A model generated the notes under the pieces. That model did not search any database and had not been told where the DNA came from. It saw only the letters and a list, made by a program, of their open reading frames with translations. The position numbers and the translations under genes are program-made. DNA of 33,789 bases. It comes from Desulfonatronovibrio magnus. Its GTDB lineage: Bacteria; Desulfobacterota; Desulfovibrionia; Desulfovibrionales; Desulfonatronovibrionaceae. Position 1 is the first letter of the stretch; every line of letters begins with the position of its first letter. The stretch covers positions 1 to 33,789 of the forward strand of contig NZ_JYNP01000059.1 of NCBI RefSeq assembly GCF_000934755.1, in the 5' to 3' direction. This document shows, one piece after another, positions 7,894-15,442 of this stretch.

Positions 7894-8684
7894 ACAGCAT
7901 GGAATTGCCGCTGGTTGCATTTACCATCCTGAGTCAGGCTGCCATTGGGATGGTCATTATCAGCTCAGTACGTCAGTATGCAGTGGAGGGACCAACAGGA
8001 AATATTCGCGCAGAATGGATTGTTGCCGCACTGATACTAATGTGCGGCATTGCAGCTTCTTTTTTGCACCTGGGTCATCCTCTGGGTGCCGTCAATGTTA
8101 TAAAACATATAGGTACAGCCTGGCTGAGCCGGGAAGCTGTGGGAGTATCTCTTGTTCTGATGCTTATGATTATCGGTTTTGCAACTATTGATCAGAAAGT
8201 TAAGCCAGCTTTGGCTGCTGGTACAGCCCTGATGGGTGTGCTGGCAATATTTTTTACTGGTATGACTTATGCCCCTCCAGGTTATCCTGCTTTAAACAAC
8301 ATTCTGCCTTTTGTATTTTTTCTTTTAACGGCAGCTACTCTTGGCACGGCAATTTCAAGTTATTTCTCTCCAAAAGAGAAAATGCCTTTGCTGACATTAA
8401 TTCTTGGAGCAGGACTGCTGGTGGCTCTTACCGTTTATTTGATAGTTCCGTTTATCTGGTTTTCAGCCGGGACTGTAATGCAACAGACAGCAGTAGAGTA
8501 CCTTAGTTCACCCCTGTACTGGCTGCGAATTGTCATCGGCCTGGCCATTCCTCTCGGAACATTAATAATGACCAGAACGATTCCTGTCTGGGTTCCGGTA
8601 TTAATTCTAACAGGAGAAATCATTGGAAGGATAGCCTTTTTTTCTTTGACACTGCATGCCTCAACCAATATCGGAGGAATCTGA
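7890..8684 (+). CDS. DmsC-type membrane anchor (C) subunit
   Basis: A 264-residue integral membrane protein with about eight hydrophobic segments, matching DmsC anchor subunits in length. The early GIAASFLHLGHPLGAVNVIK segment, with paired His residues near a membrane boundary, is the characteristic DmsC patch used in quinol handling; this family binds no heme. Translation is coupled to the B subunit through a 4-base ATGA overlap, with GGAGG upstream. It closes the chaperone-A-B-C operon: a GC-rich hairpin follows 11 bases after the stop. NrfD-type anchors are longer (about 300-400), so DmsC is the better assignment. Confidence 0.87.
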   Translation: MNSMELPLVAFTILSQAAIGMVIISSVRQYAVEGPTGNIRAEWIVAALILMCGIAASFLHLGHPLGAVNVIKHIGTAWLSREAVGVSLVLMLMIIGFATIDQKVKPALAAGTALMGVLAIFFTGMTYAPPGYPALNNILPFVFFLLTAATLGTAISSYFSPKEKMPLLTLILGAGLLVALTVYLIVPFIWFSAGTVMQQTAVEYLSSPLYWLRIVIGLAIPLGTLIMTRTIPVWVPVLILTGEIIGRIAFFSLTLHASTNIGGI

Positions 8685-8694
8685 TTGGATGATC

Positions 8695-8722
8695 GGGCAG
8701 CAGCATCTTTGTCCTGCTGCCC
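8695..8722 (+). terminator. Hairpin after the molybdoenzyme operon
   Basis: Perfect 9-bp arms GGGCAGCAG / CTGCTGCCC with a 10-base loop, 11 bases after the C-subunit stop. No strong T-run follows, so it may be an RNA-stabilising 3' hairpin rather than a full intrinsic terminator. Confidence 0.5.
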
Positions 8723-8933
8723 GTTCCAAAGGTTGAAGCTGACTTAAAAAATACTAATCTTATACATGATACAAACGCTATAGCGACACTTAATTTAACC
8801 TTGAAAAGGACTGGCTCTTTTGCAGCCGGATAGTTCATCTGTTTTGCGTACAGGTCGGCAAAAGTGTCTGTTCCTGATGGTCGTGGCTGTAATTAGCCCA
8901 AAATATCGCTGTAGTGTTAAGGTTCAGGCAAAG

Positions 8934-9347
8934 ATGATGGCAAAAAAGACAATATTTATCTTGATGGGGTGGATTGCAGCAGCACTAATTATTTCGGATA
9001 AAACCTGGAGTCAGAATTTATCTGAATGTGTAATCCAGGGGCAAGGATACAGCGTGTCCTTAGATGCCAGGTCATTTGAAAGTAACCTGGACCAGCCGGT
9101 GGTGATCAATACAGTTCTAAATCCTCAAACACTACCTCGGGGATATTTTATTTCCAACATAGTAAGGATGATTCAAGGTCCGGATGAGGCAGAGGTAGTT
9201 TCAGGTTTTCCAGAGATAAGTATAACATGTTCAACTCCTGGAAAATACATATTCAGCATTACTTCCAGTATTCTGCAAAGGACAAGTTGTGCTGGTGTCA
9301 GTTCTTGCTCATTAAAGCCGGAGCTTGTTACGATTTATATATACTAA
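8934..9347 (+). CDS. Secreted small protein of unknown function
   Basis: I do not recognise a family. The reading frame opens at 8820, but the natural start is the ATG at 8934 (AGG 5 bases upstream), giving 137 residues that begin with a classical signal peptide: MMAKKT, a hydrophobic run IFILMGWIAAALII, then a polar TWSQ cleavage region. The mature part of about 110 residues is beta-rich and has five cysteines (SECVIQ, ITCST, SCAGVSSC), an even spread that would suit disulfides outside the cytoplasm. It lies 250 bases after the molybdoenzyme operon and is convergent with the selenium cluster, from which it is separated by only 31 bases. A real gene is likely from the signal peptide; its role is open. 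Confidence 0.55.
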   Translation: MMAKKTIFILMGWIAAALIISDKTWSQNLSECVIQGQGYSVSLDARSFESNLDQPVVINTVLNPQTLPRGYFISNIVRMIQGPDEAEVVSGFPEISITCSTPGKYIFSITSSILQRTSCAGVSSCSLKPELVTIYIY

Positions 9348-9378
9348 TTCAGGCTGTACCCCCAACCCATAAAAAACC

Positions 9379-10242
9379 TTAACCGCCCGTTCGTCCTTGT
9401 TGCATGGCCCCTGCGAGATATGCAAGCAGATCACCTACTTTATAGGCCGGGGTGGGGTCGGCCAGAACCCCCAGGTACCTGTTGGCCAATGCTCCCATAT
9501 GGCAGGCATGGGGTATGTCTTGACCTGCCATGAGACCGGCGGTGATAATTCCTGTCAGGCTGTCACCTGTGCCGCCGATGGCCTCCATGGCTTCTACAGC
9601 CGGCTCTGATATGGTTGTCAGAACTTTATCACCCTGGACAATATAGTCCCTGGCCCCCTTGACCATTAGATATCGAGCCGCATTCTTTTCCTGGTAAGCC
9701 CTGGCAATATATTCTTCCACCCTGGACTCGTCCTCAAGGAGAAATCCTCTGGTATAGAATGGATGGGGTGCGGTTTCATCGGCGAGAAAACACATCTCGC
9801 CTATGTCAGGAGTAAAAAGATCGTAGTCTGCTGCAAATCCGCTCATCTTGGCCACATACATAAAACCCGCGTCAGCCACCAGGCATGGTGAATCCGTCCG
9901 GGCCTGGATTGCCCAGAGTATCTGGTTATGCCAGTATACATCGGGCTGGAGGTAATGAAAGGTAAATCCTGCCACATCAAGGTCTGCCATTATATCAACC
10001 AGGTGCGCGTAAAGTTTCCTGCTTCCGGCCCCCTTGCCCGCGTCACCGACCAGCAGAGCTCTTGGATGGTCAGCATTCAACTCCCGGGCTGCAAGACAGG
10101 CTGTGGCCGCCAGAGCAGGTGTGCCTCTGGCAATATTGATTTTCAGATTTCCGATTTTGAGCAGACCGTTTTCAATACTTATCTGCCCCTCAATCAGGGG
10201 AAAACTGTCATCAGGGACAGTGCCTACAATCAGCCACGACAT
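9379..10242 (-). CDS. Carbohydrate-kinase-fold protein (NAD(P)H-hydrate dehydratase-like) of the selenium cluster
   Basis: A 287-residue ribokinase-fold protein. The C-terminal motif IGGTGDSLTGIITAGLMAG is the anion-hole/catalytic Asp signature (G-T-G-D) of ATP-dependent kinases and NAD(P)H-hydrate dehydratases. Earlier it has VGDAGKGAGSRKLY, LVADAGFMYVAKMSG and FTPDIGEMCFLADE, the last matching the TPxxGE segment of the hydrate-dehydratase family. The usual YjeF N-terminal epimerase domain is absent. It is the last gene of a minus-strand operon and overlaps the DUF3343 gene by 13 bases, so a task in selenium or sulfur handling is suggested by position only; a house-cleaning dehydratase is the alternative. 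Confidence 0.72.
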   Translation of the reverse strand: MSWLIVGTVPDDSFPLIEGQISIENGLLKIGNLKINIARGTPALAATACLAARELNADHPRALLVGDAGKGAGSRKLYAHLVDIMADLDVAGFTFHYLQPDVYWHNQILWAIQARTDSPCLVADAGFMYVAKMSGFAADYDLFTPDIGEMCFLADETAPHPFYTRGFLLEDESRVEEYIARAYQEKNAARYLMVKGARDYIVQGDKVLTTISEPAVEAMEAIGGTGDSLTGIITAGLMAGQDIPHACHMGALANRYLGVLADPTPAYKVGDLLAYLAGAMQQGRTGG

Positions 10243-10778
10243 CTGCGTTTCATCTCCTCATAAGCCAGTTGTAGTGAGTATCCGCAAAGAGTCTGGCCGT
10301 TCTCTGCAGGCTCAGCAACTTCGAAGAGGTTTCTGCCTACCAGCTGTTCGGCCAGAAAAGGAACATCTGGACATCCGCCACCGGAAACATTTACAATTTC
10401 ATGGGTTTGCTTATGCACTGTAATCTTCATGTTGGCCGCCCTGACCATGAGAAAATCTCCGAAGTCCTTAATATTGAACAAGGATACCGGTTCCAGCAGG
10501 TGATCCTGAACAGAGACCACCTGCACCGGCTCAATCCTGTTTTTTCGCAGAAGTTCCAGAACTTGAAGCTGGCTTACAATAGGAAACTCTATAACCATAT
10601 CACAGCCGGTCTGGATTTCAGGAGGAGGGCCTTTGACCAGAACATCCAGGCCAGCTTTTTTCAGCAGGGATTCAGCCTTTATCACTTCGCTGGTGTGATG
10701 AAAAACTATAATTCCCTTTTCTGATACCCCTCTAAGCTTATCCGGAGTTCCACCAAATATACTTTTTAAGAGACTCAT
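10230..10778 (-). CDS. DUF3343 protein with a cysteine-bearing C-terminal extension
   Basis: A 182-residue protein. Residues about 19-90 match the DUF3343 pattern (GIIVFHHTSEVIKAESLLKK, then a PPPEIQTGCDMVIEF segment with Cys59). DUF3343 proteins are usually 75-100 residues and sit beside yedF, yedE or selD in selenium-using bacteria; a role in moving reduced selenium or sulfur is supposed but not proven. Here an extension of about 90 residues adds SGGGCPDVPFLAEQL (Cys136) and TLCGY (Cys165), further possible chalcogen-carrying cysteines. The start overlaps the TusA-like gene by 4 bases (ATGA) and the end overlaps the kinase-like gene by 13, so the three are tightly coupled. Confidence 0.8.
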   Translation of the reverse strand: MSLLKSIFGGTPDKLRGVSEKGIIVFHHTSEVIKAESLLKKAGLDVLVKGPPPEIQTGCDMVIEFPIVSQLQVLELLRKNRIEPVQVVSVQDHLLEPVSLFNIKDFGDFLMVRAANMKITVHKQTHEIVNVSGGGCPDVPFLAEQLVGRNLFEVAEPAENGQTLCGYSLQLAYEEMKRRCRG

Positions 10779-10993
10779 TTTCTTTTGATAAGTACTTTGA
10801 AATCATCACCAGCTTCCACAGACTCGGTCACCCTCCAGCCCTGAGTCACTGCTGCCCGGCTGACATTTTCCCGGCTGGCTTCATTATCTACCAGAACTTC
10901 AATTTCACTGTTGTCAGTGGACTTCATAGCCTCCATAGTCAAAAGTACAGGCTGAGGGCAGGCCAGACCGCGCGCGTCTAATGTAAGTGCCAT
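10775..10993 (-). CDS. yedF: TusA/YedF-like sulfur/selenium carrier protein
   Basis: A 72-residue TusA-family protein with the signature LDARGLACPQPVLLTMEAM at its N-terminus; Cys12 in C-P-x-P would carry a persulfide or selenenyl sulfide. In E. coli yedF is adjacent to yedE, and the same pairing, extended with DUF3343, recurs in selenium-using anaerobes, so YedF is a better name here than TusA of the tRNA thiolation pathway. AGGAGA lies upstream of the ATG. The stop overlaps the DUF3343 start. A repeat-bearing gap of 169 bases separates it from yedE on the same strand, so it may have its own transcript. Confidence 0.85.
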   Translation of the reverse strand: MALTLDARGLACPQPVLLTMEAMKSTDNSEIEVLVDNEASRENVSRAAVTQGWRVTESVEAGDDFKVLIKRK

Positions 10994-11011
10994 ATTATCT
11001 CTCCTTGGTTG

Positions 11012-11155
11012 TTAACAGGCTGTTGAAAATCATCCAATTGCTGCTTTGCTACTAAAAGTTCAAACTCGAACCTGTCTAAATAAGCTGCGATCCTGAACTA
11101 ATTTTACCTTGCATCTGGAAATTTTGAACAGCCTGACTGATAGGGACTTTTTGAA
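11012..11155. repeat. Element E: nested inverted repeat between yedE and yedF
   Basis: CAGGCTGTTGAAAAT (11016-11030) is matched by ATTTTGAACAGCCTG (11121-11135), 14 of 15 pairing. An outer, weaker pair begins at TTAACAG (11012) and ends at CTGTTAA (about 11165). About 90 bases lie inside. It looks like a small non-autonomous element with AACAGGCTGTT-type ends inserted in a spacer of the selenium cluster. Confidence 0.55.
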
Positions 11156-11162
11156 CACACTG

Positions 11163-12251
11163 TTAAGCTTTTTTCAGGTTGGCGAAACCAATACTTAGAC
11201 AAACCAGCAGACCAATTATTGCCGCAGCTGCCCCATGCGCTCCAAGACCGGCCGGAGAACTGGCCAGACCCCAATTATGGGCCAGAGCTGCTCCAACAAT
11301 CATGCCCAACACAAATACGGCAGCGTCACTATTCCCTTCACCGGACATAAACAGCTGTCTGCCAGGACATCCACCTGCCAGGGCAAAGGCGAGCCCAGCA
11401 ACCAGCATTCCCCCGAAATTCCAGAAATGGAGGGTATGAGCCACAGGCTGACCTTCAAACCCGGGGTTGAATTGGCCAAAAAACATGTTCACAACGAAAG
11501 CCACAACCAGCAGGGCCAGCAGTCCAGCCATCAGGTGCAGCTGCCTGAAAAGGATCAAATCCCTTATAGCTCCCATGGTGCAGAATCGGCTGCGCTGGGC
11601 CAGAAAGCCGATGCCCAAGCCTATGGTTAGAGAAATCCACAAAGGTGCATAGCTCGCTCCTGGACCCTGCAGGGAGTAAAAAAGTATACCGGTTTTATCA
11701 GCGCCCTCCAGAGGGGGATACATTAGCCTCAAGGTTAGAAGGCCCAGCATAATCAAAGGGAGCATAAGCCCTGTTGCTGCTGATTGCTTGTAGCTTCGTC
11801 CCAGATTATAGCCTTTTTTGAAAAACAAAGTGCCAATCCAGATCCCGGCTGCAAGCCCTGCAATTCCAAGGATGGCGTTTCCGTCTCCACCAGCAAGACG
11901 CAGTATGGCGCGCCAGGGGCAACCAAGAAAGATCAACGCGCTGATCATGGCGATTATGCCCAGGACAAACCTGGTCATGGGAGCAGACCCGCCGCTGGGT
12001 TTAAACTCCCTGAATAGCAGTGCCGCAACAAGGGAGCCCAGAACAAATCCCAGTATTTCCGGTCGCAGATACTGGACAACTGCAGCTCTGTGCAGGCCAA
12101 TGGCCCCGGCTATATCTCTTTCAAAGCAGGCTACGCAGATTCCCATGTTGGCGGGGTTGCCAAGCTTCTGAAGCAAAGGAGCAAGCAGGCCGATAACCGC
12201 GCCTACAGCTATGATTCCTCCAAGAGTAGCAAATAAATTTTTTCTAATCAT
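11163..12251 (-). CDS. yedE: YedE-family putative selenium transporter
   Basis: A 362-residue integral membrane protein of the YeeE/YedE family (about ten hydrophobic segments). The two halves each carry paired cysteine motifs: GICVAC (Cys39, Cys42) with FLGCPWR (Cys111), and SRFCTMG (Cys224) with GGCPGRQ (Cys295). In YeeE such cysteines pass thiosulfate across the membrane, and the YedE branch linked to selenium genes is thought to move a reduced selenium species. The genes below it on the same strand (TusA/YedF-like, DUF3343, kinase-fold) and selD 14 kb away support selenium over thiosulfate. An ATG with a GGA-type site upstream starts the gene, 49 bases after a small Cys-containing gene. 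Confidence 0.85.
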   Translation of the reverse strand: MIRKNLFATLGGIIAVGAVIGLLAPLLQKLGNPANMGICVACFERDIAGAIGLHRAAVVQYLRPEILGFVLGSLVAALLFREFKPSGGSAPMTRFVLGIIAMISALIFLGCPWRAILRLAGGDGNAILGIAGLAAGIWIGTLFFKKGYNLGRSYKQSAATGLMLPLIMLGLLTLRLMYPPLEGADKTGILFYSLQGPGASYAPLWISLTIGLGIGFLAQRSRFCTMGAIRDLILFRQLHLMAGLLALLVVAFVVNMFFGQFNPGFEGQPVAHTLHFWNFGGMLVAGLAFALAGGCPGRQLFMSGEGNSDAAVFVLGMIVGAALAHNWGLASSPAGLGAHGAAAAIIGLLVCLSIGFANLKKA

Positions 12252-12300
12252 AAATGTTCCTCTCCAAATTAAAAAGTTTTTGTATAACAGCCTGATAAGG

Positions 12301-12507
12301 TCAATTTTTTTTTGGGGTTAGTGGGCAAGGAATCTGGTCGGCCTGGAATGAGTGTTCTTTAAGGCAGAATGGGCAGTAAGCATTGACTGTGCCTTCTAAT
12401 TTCCTGTTTCCGTTCTGGTCTGAAACGGTTTGCAATGGTTGGGGAATCCGCCATTGGGAAGTGGAAAAGTCCAGTTGCTTAACCGGACATATAAAAATGA
12501 GATGCAC
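12301..12507 (-). CDS. Small cysteine/zinc-ribbon-like protein upstream of yedE
   Basis: A 68-residue frame starting with GTG, preceded by AAAAGGA 6 bases upstream. It has CPV near the N-terminus, YCPFCLKEHSF near residue 45 and an IPCPL end, a spacing that suggests a small zinc-ribbon-like or metal/thiol-binding fold; I cannot name a family. It lies 49 bases upstream of yedE on the same strand and would be the first gene of that transcript. The even amino-acid mix, good ribosome binding site and Cys pattern favour a real gene, but its short length keeps confidence moderate. Confidence 0.5.
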   Translation of the reverse strand: MHLIFICPVKQLDFSTSQWRIPQPLQTVSDQNGNRKLEGTVNAYCPFCLKEHSFQADQIPCPLTPKKN

Positions 12508-12567
12508 TTAAAATCCTTTTAAGACTGCCAATTAAATTTCAAGACAACACTGAAAAGGGAGCATTAT

Positions 12568-12636
12568 ATGTTTTTTAAAAATCCTATCGGGAAAAGCCCT
12601 GAGCAAAAGATATTCTCAGTGCTATACGCACAGTAA
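12568..12636 (+). CDS. Possible 22-residue leader peptide
   Basis: AAGGGAG lies 6 bases before an ATG that opens a 22-codon frame (MFFKNPIGKSPEQKIFSVLY, then AQ) ending in TAA. The binding site is good, but nothing else supports translation and no gene follows directly. Confidence 0.2.
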   Translation: MFFKNPIGKSPEQKIFSVLYAQ

Positions 12637-12660
12637 GTCTCTTTGAATATGAATTTTTAG

Positions 12661-12830
12661 TAATAGTTTAGCCCTTTTCTAAGGAAAGCAGGGGACAGGC
12701 ACCCCAGCCCTTGTTTTTTGTTGATGTAAAACACAGACTTAATAAAACAAGGGCTGGGAGAGCCAGTCCCCTTCCAGGCTGTATGCCTCCGGGCAGGAAG
12801 CCGTGCCACATGCAAATGGCTAAACTGTTA
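12661..12830. repeat. Element D copy 1 (MITE-like, 170 bp)
   Basis: Bounded by TAATAGTTTAGCC and GGCTAAACTGTTA, inverted repeats matching at 12 of 13 positions. Inside is a perfect 15-bp inverted repeat, CCCAGCCCTTGTTTT (12703-12717) with AAAACAAGGGCTGGG (12744-12758), plus AGGGGACAGGCACC-like and CCTCCGGGCAGGAAGC-like segments. A second copy in opposite orientation is at 30107-30286. An open frame crossing it (12711-12941) is not a gene. The flanking sequence 12831-13080 is AT-rich, with nothing recognised. Confidence 0.7.
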
Positions 12831-13084
12831 CAATTTTTATTGTATATTTCAAGCCAAAAGAGATATATAGCTCACTATATTGACAATATTTTATGTAACA
12901 ACGAACCACGAGCAAATAGTCTATCGAACCAGATTCATTAAAGTCTAATAGTTTTTTTAAATACTTTTCTGCACTGTTTATTGAAAATAATGATAGCTTC
13001 GCAGGTAACTATTGTCCTGGCGACAACATAAAGCATATTAGTAACTTATTGCCTCAATCCTGTAGAAAAAAACAAGAAAATTCT

Positions 13085-13232
13085 TAACCCTGACAAGAGC
13101 AATAATACCCAAGATCCTTATTCTTCAGCCTTCAGCCTTCAGCCTTCAGCCTTCAGCCTTCAGTCTGAAAATTATGGTTATCGCCCCAACTTAACGATCC
13201 ATTTTTAAATTGGGTTGCGGGTAAAGCCCACC
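13085..13232. repeat. Element C copy 1: flanks around a TTCAGCC heptamer array
   Basis: Five exact TTCAGCC units at 13124-13158 and a sixth with one change (13159-13165). The left flank CCTGACAAGAGCAATAA and right flank TTATCGCCCCAACTTAACGA, then TTGCGGGTAAAGCCCACCTT, recur around other heptamer arrays at 27301-27440 and 30298-30485, and partly at 24726-24815. Nothing coding is seen from here to the next repeat at 13363. Confidence 0.75.
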
Positions 13233-13362
13233 TTAGTGTATTTCACTGCGATAACATCTGGACAGGCAGGTTGTGAGGTTGCTAACGATGTACACGTCCA
13301 TCTTTGCAATCAGGCTATGAGCAGTATTTTTGTAGTGGATACGATTGGTAAGTTTCTAACCA

Positions 13363-13750
13363 GGGCGGCCCGGGACTGAACCTGTGAGTAACTGTCTTTA
13401 AAGTGGAGCCTGCATCCTGCAGGCTATTAAAGCCCAGGCGGCTGGAAGCCGCCTCCACATTGAAGAACAGTCTCATATTTGAAAATTGGGACAGTCCCCG
13501 CGAGGTGCTACAAACAAGATTGATGCTGCATTGGTTCCTGGTAGAAATTGGCTTTAATGAAAAAATTTACACAGCGAGGGACAGTCCCCCTCCGGGCAGT
13601 AAGCCTCCGGGCAGGAAGCTGTGCCAGGCGCAAAGCTCCCATCTTTGACGGAATTTTTCAGGCAAATGTGCATCAATCATAAGCAAAAATCGTAAAATGT
13701 GAAAATTGTAAACGTATGAATTTATAAGCAAAACGATTGCAGTTACTTAG
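13363..13750. repeat. Repeat A copy 1 (long form)
   Basis: Head GGGCGGCCCGGG (13363-13374), then GTGAGTAACTG; tail CAGTTACTTAG. AGTAACTG (13387-13394) and CAGTTACT (13740-13747) are perfect inverted ends. Inside, 13403-13458 can fold into a branched structure: outer GTGG/CCAC, hairpin AGCCTGC-ATCCT-GCAGGCT and hairpin GGCGGCT-GGA-AGCCGCC. Two near-palindromes GGGACAGTCCC follow. This copy carries a roughly 30-base insert with two CCTCCGGGC units after the second one. It lies downstream of acr3 on the opposite strand sense. Confidence 0.75.
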
Positions 13751-13785
13751 AAGCGCTTCACCCGGGTGGCCCGGGTGAAGCGCTT
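13751..13785. repeat. Perfect 16-bp-arm palindrome
   Basis: AAGCGCTTCACCCGGG, loop TGG, then its exact complement CCCGGGTGAAGCGCTT, directly abutting the tail of repeat A copy 1. The arm end CACCCGGG and the core CCCGGGTGGCCCGGG resemble the head of other repeats (CCCGGGCGGCCCGGG at 27134-27148). It lies 75 bases beyond the acr3 stop, but without a T-run on either strand it is not a standard terminator. Confidence 0.75.
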
Positions 13786-13859
13786 ACAACTTAAAATAGG
13801 GCAGGTTTAAAAAACAATTAGAACATTAAAGCTCCCGGCACATCCTTCTCCAGCCGCTA

Positions 13860-15062
13860 TCAAGTATATTCTTTATCAGACAACGTTCCAGAAACCTTTT
13901 GCCTTACTTTGCATACCTGACCTGAATCAGACAAAATCTCATTTTCCAGCCCGTCATCACGGATTACACCTCCAAAATACTTTCTCAAGAAATAGAGGCT
14001 GACATGGACCAGACCGATGAGCACAGGCACTTCAACCAGGGGACCAACTACAGTAGCAAAGGCAATGGGTGATGCAATGCCGAATACTGCAATGGCCACA
14101 GCAATGGCCAGCTCAAAATTGTTGCCTGAAGCTGTAAAGGCAAGAGTGGCACTGCGACTGTAGTCAGCACCAAGCTTGGAAGCCATGAAAAAGCTGATGA
14201 GAAACATAAACACAAAATAGCAGGTCAACGGTATTGCGATCCAGATGACATCCAGTGGCCTGTAGATTATCTGTTCGCCCTGCATACTGAACATGACCAC
14301 AATGGTGAACAGGAGAGCAATCAGGGTAATGGGTGATATCCTGGGGATGAATACATTATCATACCAATGATGACCCTTGATGGGCAAAAGAATAACCCGG
14401 CTCAGGATTCCAGCCCCAAAAGGGATGCCCAGATAAATCATGACGCTGGCGAATATCTCACCAATGGTCACGTCCACCACAATACCATGCAATCCGAAAA
14501 ATGTTGGCAGAACAGTTATGAACACCCAAGCATAAAATCCAAAGGTTACTATTTGAAATACACTGTTCAGGGCCACAAGCCCGGCTGCATATTCGCTGTT
14601 TCCTTTGGCCAGAGTGTTCCATACCAGGACCATGGCAATACACCTGGCAATTCCCACCAGTATAAGCCCCACCATGTAGTATCCCCATCGTTCATCAGGG
14701 CCGAACAGGGCTGGAGCTACAAATCCGAAAAAACTAACAGCCAGGACAAACATTAGAATAGGGCCAATGATCCAGTTCTGAATTAGAGAAAGGCTCAGGA
14801 TTTTGTAATCGGCAAAAACCCTGGGCATAAGTTCATACTTGACCTTGGCCAGAGGCGGATACATCATCAGGATTAAGCCAAAGGCTATGAGCAGGTTAGT
14901 GTGCTTGCCTACGGTTAAAGCTTCATTAAAGCTCTCAACCGGCCCCTTAAAAAAGAACCCGATGAGTACGCCCAAAACCATGGCCGCAAATATCCAGATC
15001 GTTAAATAACGATCCAGCAAAGACATTTTTTTGCTGATTGTAGTTGGTTTAGTTTCAGTCAT
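13860..15062 (-). CDS. acr3: Arsenite efflux transporter Acr3
   Basis: A 400-residue, ten-segment membrane protein of the Acr3 (BASS superfamily) arsenite permeases. Marks are [19 protein letters not shown] near the N-terminus, [13 protein letters not shown], the essential-cysteine segment [13 protein letters not shown] (Cys about 141) and [17 protein letters not shown] in the second half. It extrudes As(III) as the oxyanion. The frame is open to 15131, but GGAG lies 2 bases before the ATG at 15062, and that start gives the usual family N-terminus and leaves 19 bases after arsR. It is cotranscribed with arsR. No arsC is in the window, so arsenate reduction would depend on other genes. Confidence 0.93.
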   Translation of the reverse strand: MTETKPTTISKKMSLLDRYLTIWIFAAMVLGVLIGFFFKGPVESFNEALTVGKHTNLLIAFGLILMMYPPLAKVKYELMPRVFADYKILSLSLIQNWIIGPILMFVLAVSFFGFVAPALFGPDERWGYYMVGLILVGIARCIAMVLVWNTLAKGNSEYAAGLVALNSVFQIVTFGFYAWVFITVLPTFFGLHGIVVDVTIGEIFASVMIYLGIPFGAGILSRVILLPIKGHHWYDNVFIPRISPITLIALLFTIVVMFSMQGEQIIYRPLDVIWIAIPLTCYFVFMFLISFFMASKLGADYSRSATLAFTASGNNFELAIAVAIAVFGIASPIAFATVVGPLVEVPVLIGLVHVSLYFLRKYFGGVIRDDGLENEILSDSGQVCKVRQKVSGTLSDKEYT

Positions 15063-15081
15063 AACTCCTGCCTCTAAAATT

Positions 15082-15432
15082 TTATCTTTTCCTTGAACAT
15101 AATTCTTCCACCTGAATTGACATAATCTCATTCAAGCGATTCCTGTCCACTTCTACTTCAGAACTTTGCATCAGATCAACATCTAACCATAATTTAAGCT
15201 CATGAGGAAACTCACTGGCCAGCCTGTAATACACCCAGCGCCCATCTTTTCTGCTTTCAACCAGGCCTGCATTCTGCAGAACACTGATATGTCTGGAAAC
15301 CGTGGCCGTGGCCAGGCCGAGCAGTTCTGTAATCTGGCAGACGCATAGTTCCGGGATTCTAAACAAAGCTGCAATTATGCGCAGCCTGTTTCCATCTGCT
15401 AACGCCTTGGTCTGTTGTAGTAATGTTTTCAT
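15082..15432 (-). CDS. arsR: ArsR/SmtB-family arsenite-responsive repressor
   Basis: A 116-residue winged-helix repressor. The metal site ELCVCQI (Cys30, Cys32) is the ArsR As(III)-binding motif, followed by [29 protein letters not shown] (helix-turn-helix and wing). Binding of arsenite should release it from its own promoter and induce acr3 immediately downstream. The ATG at 15432 lacks a Shine-Dalgarno sequence; the only in-frame alternative, a TTG at 15450, has none either. The family N-terminus (K-x-L-x-x-x-x-K-A-L-A-D) fits the ATG at 15432. Confidence 0.9.
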   Translation of the reverse strand: MKTLLQQTKALADGNRLRIIAALFRIPELCVCQITELLGLATATVSRHISVLQNAGLVESRKDGRWVYYRLASEFPHELKLWLDVDLMQSSEVEVDRNRLNEIMSIQVEELCSRKR

Positions 15433-15442
15433 AATTATATAT

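Noticed and set aside
8812-8830. Sigma-54 promoter before the secreted protein at 8934
   Set aside because: GG and GC are 10 bases apart, but the remaining consensus (TGGCAC, TT before GC) is missing.
12711-12941. A 76-residue plus-strand open frame
   Set aside because: It begins inside element D copy 1 and its translation follows the repeat.
13403-13648. Open frames within repeats A (also at 15496, 24313, 33438, 33471)
   Set aside because: They are translations of the repeated palindromic segments; frames differ and are not conserved as proteins.
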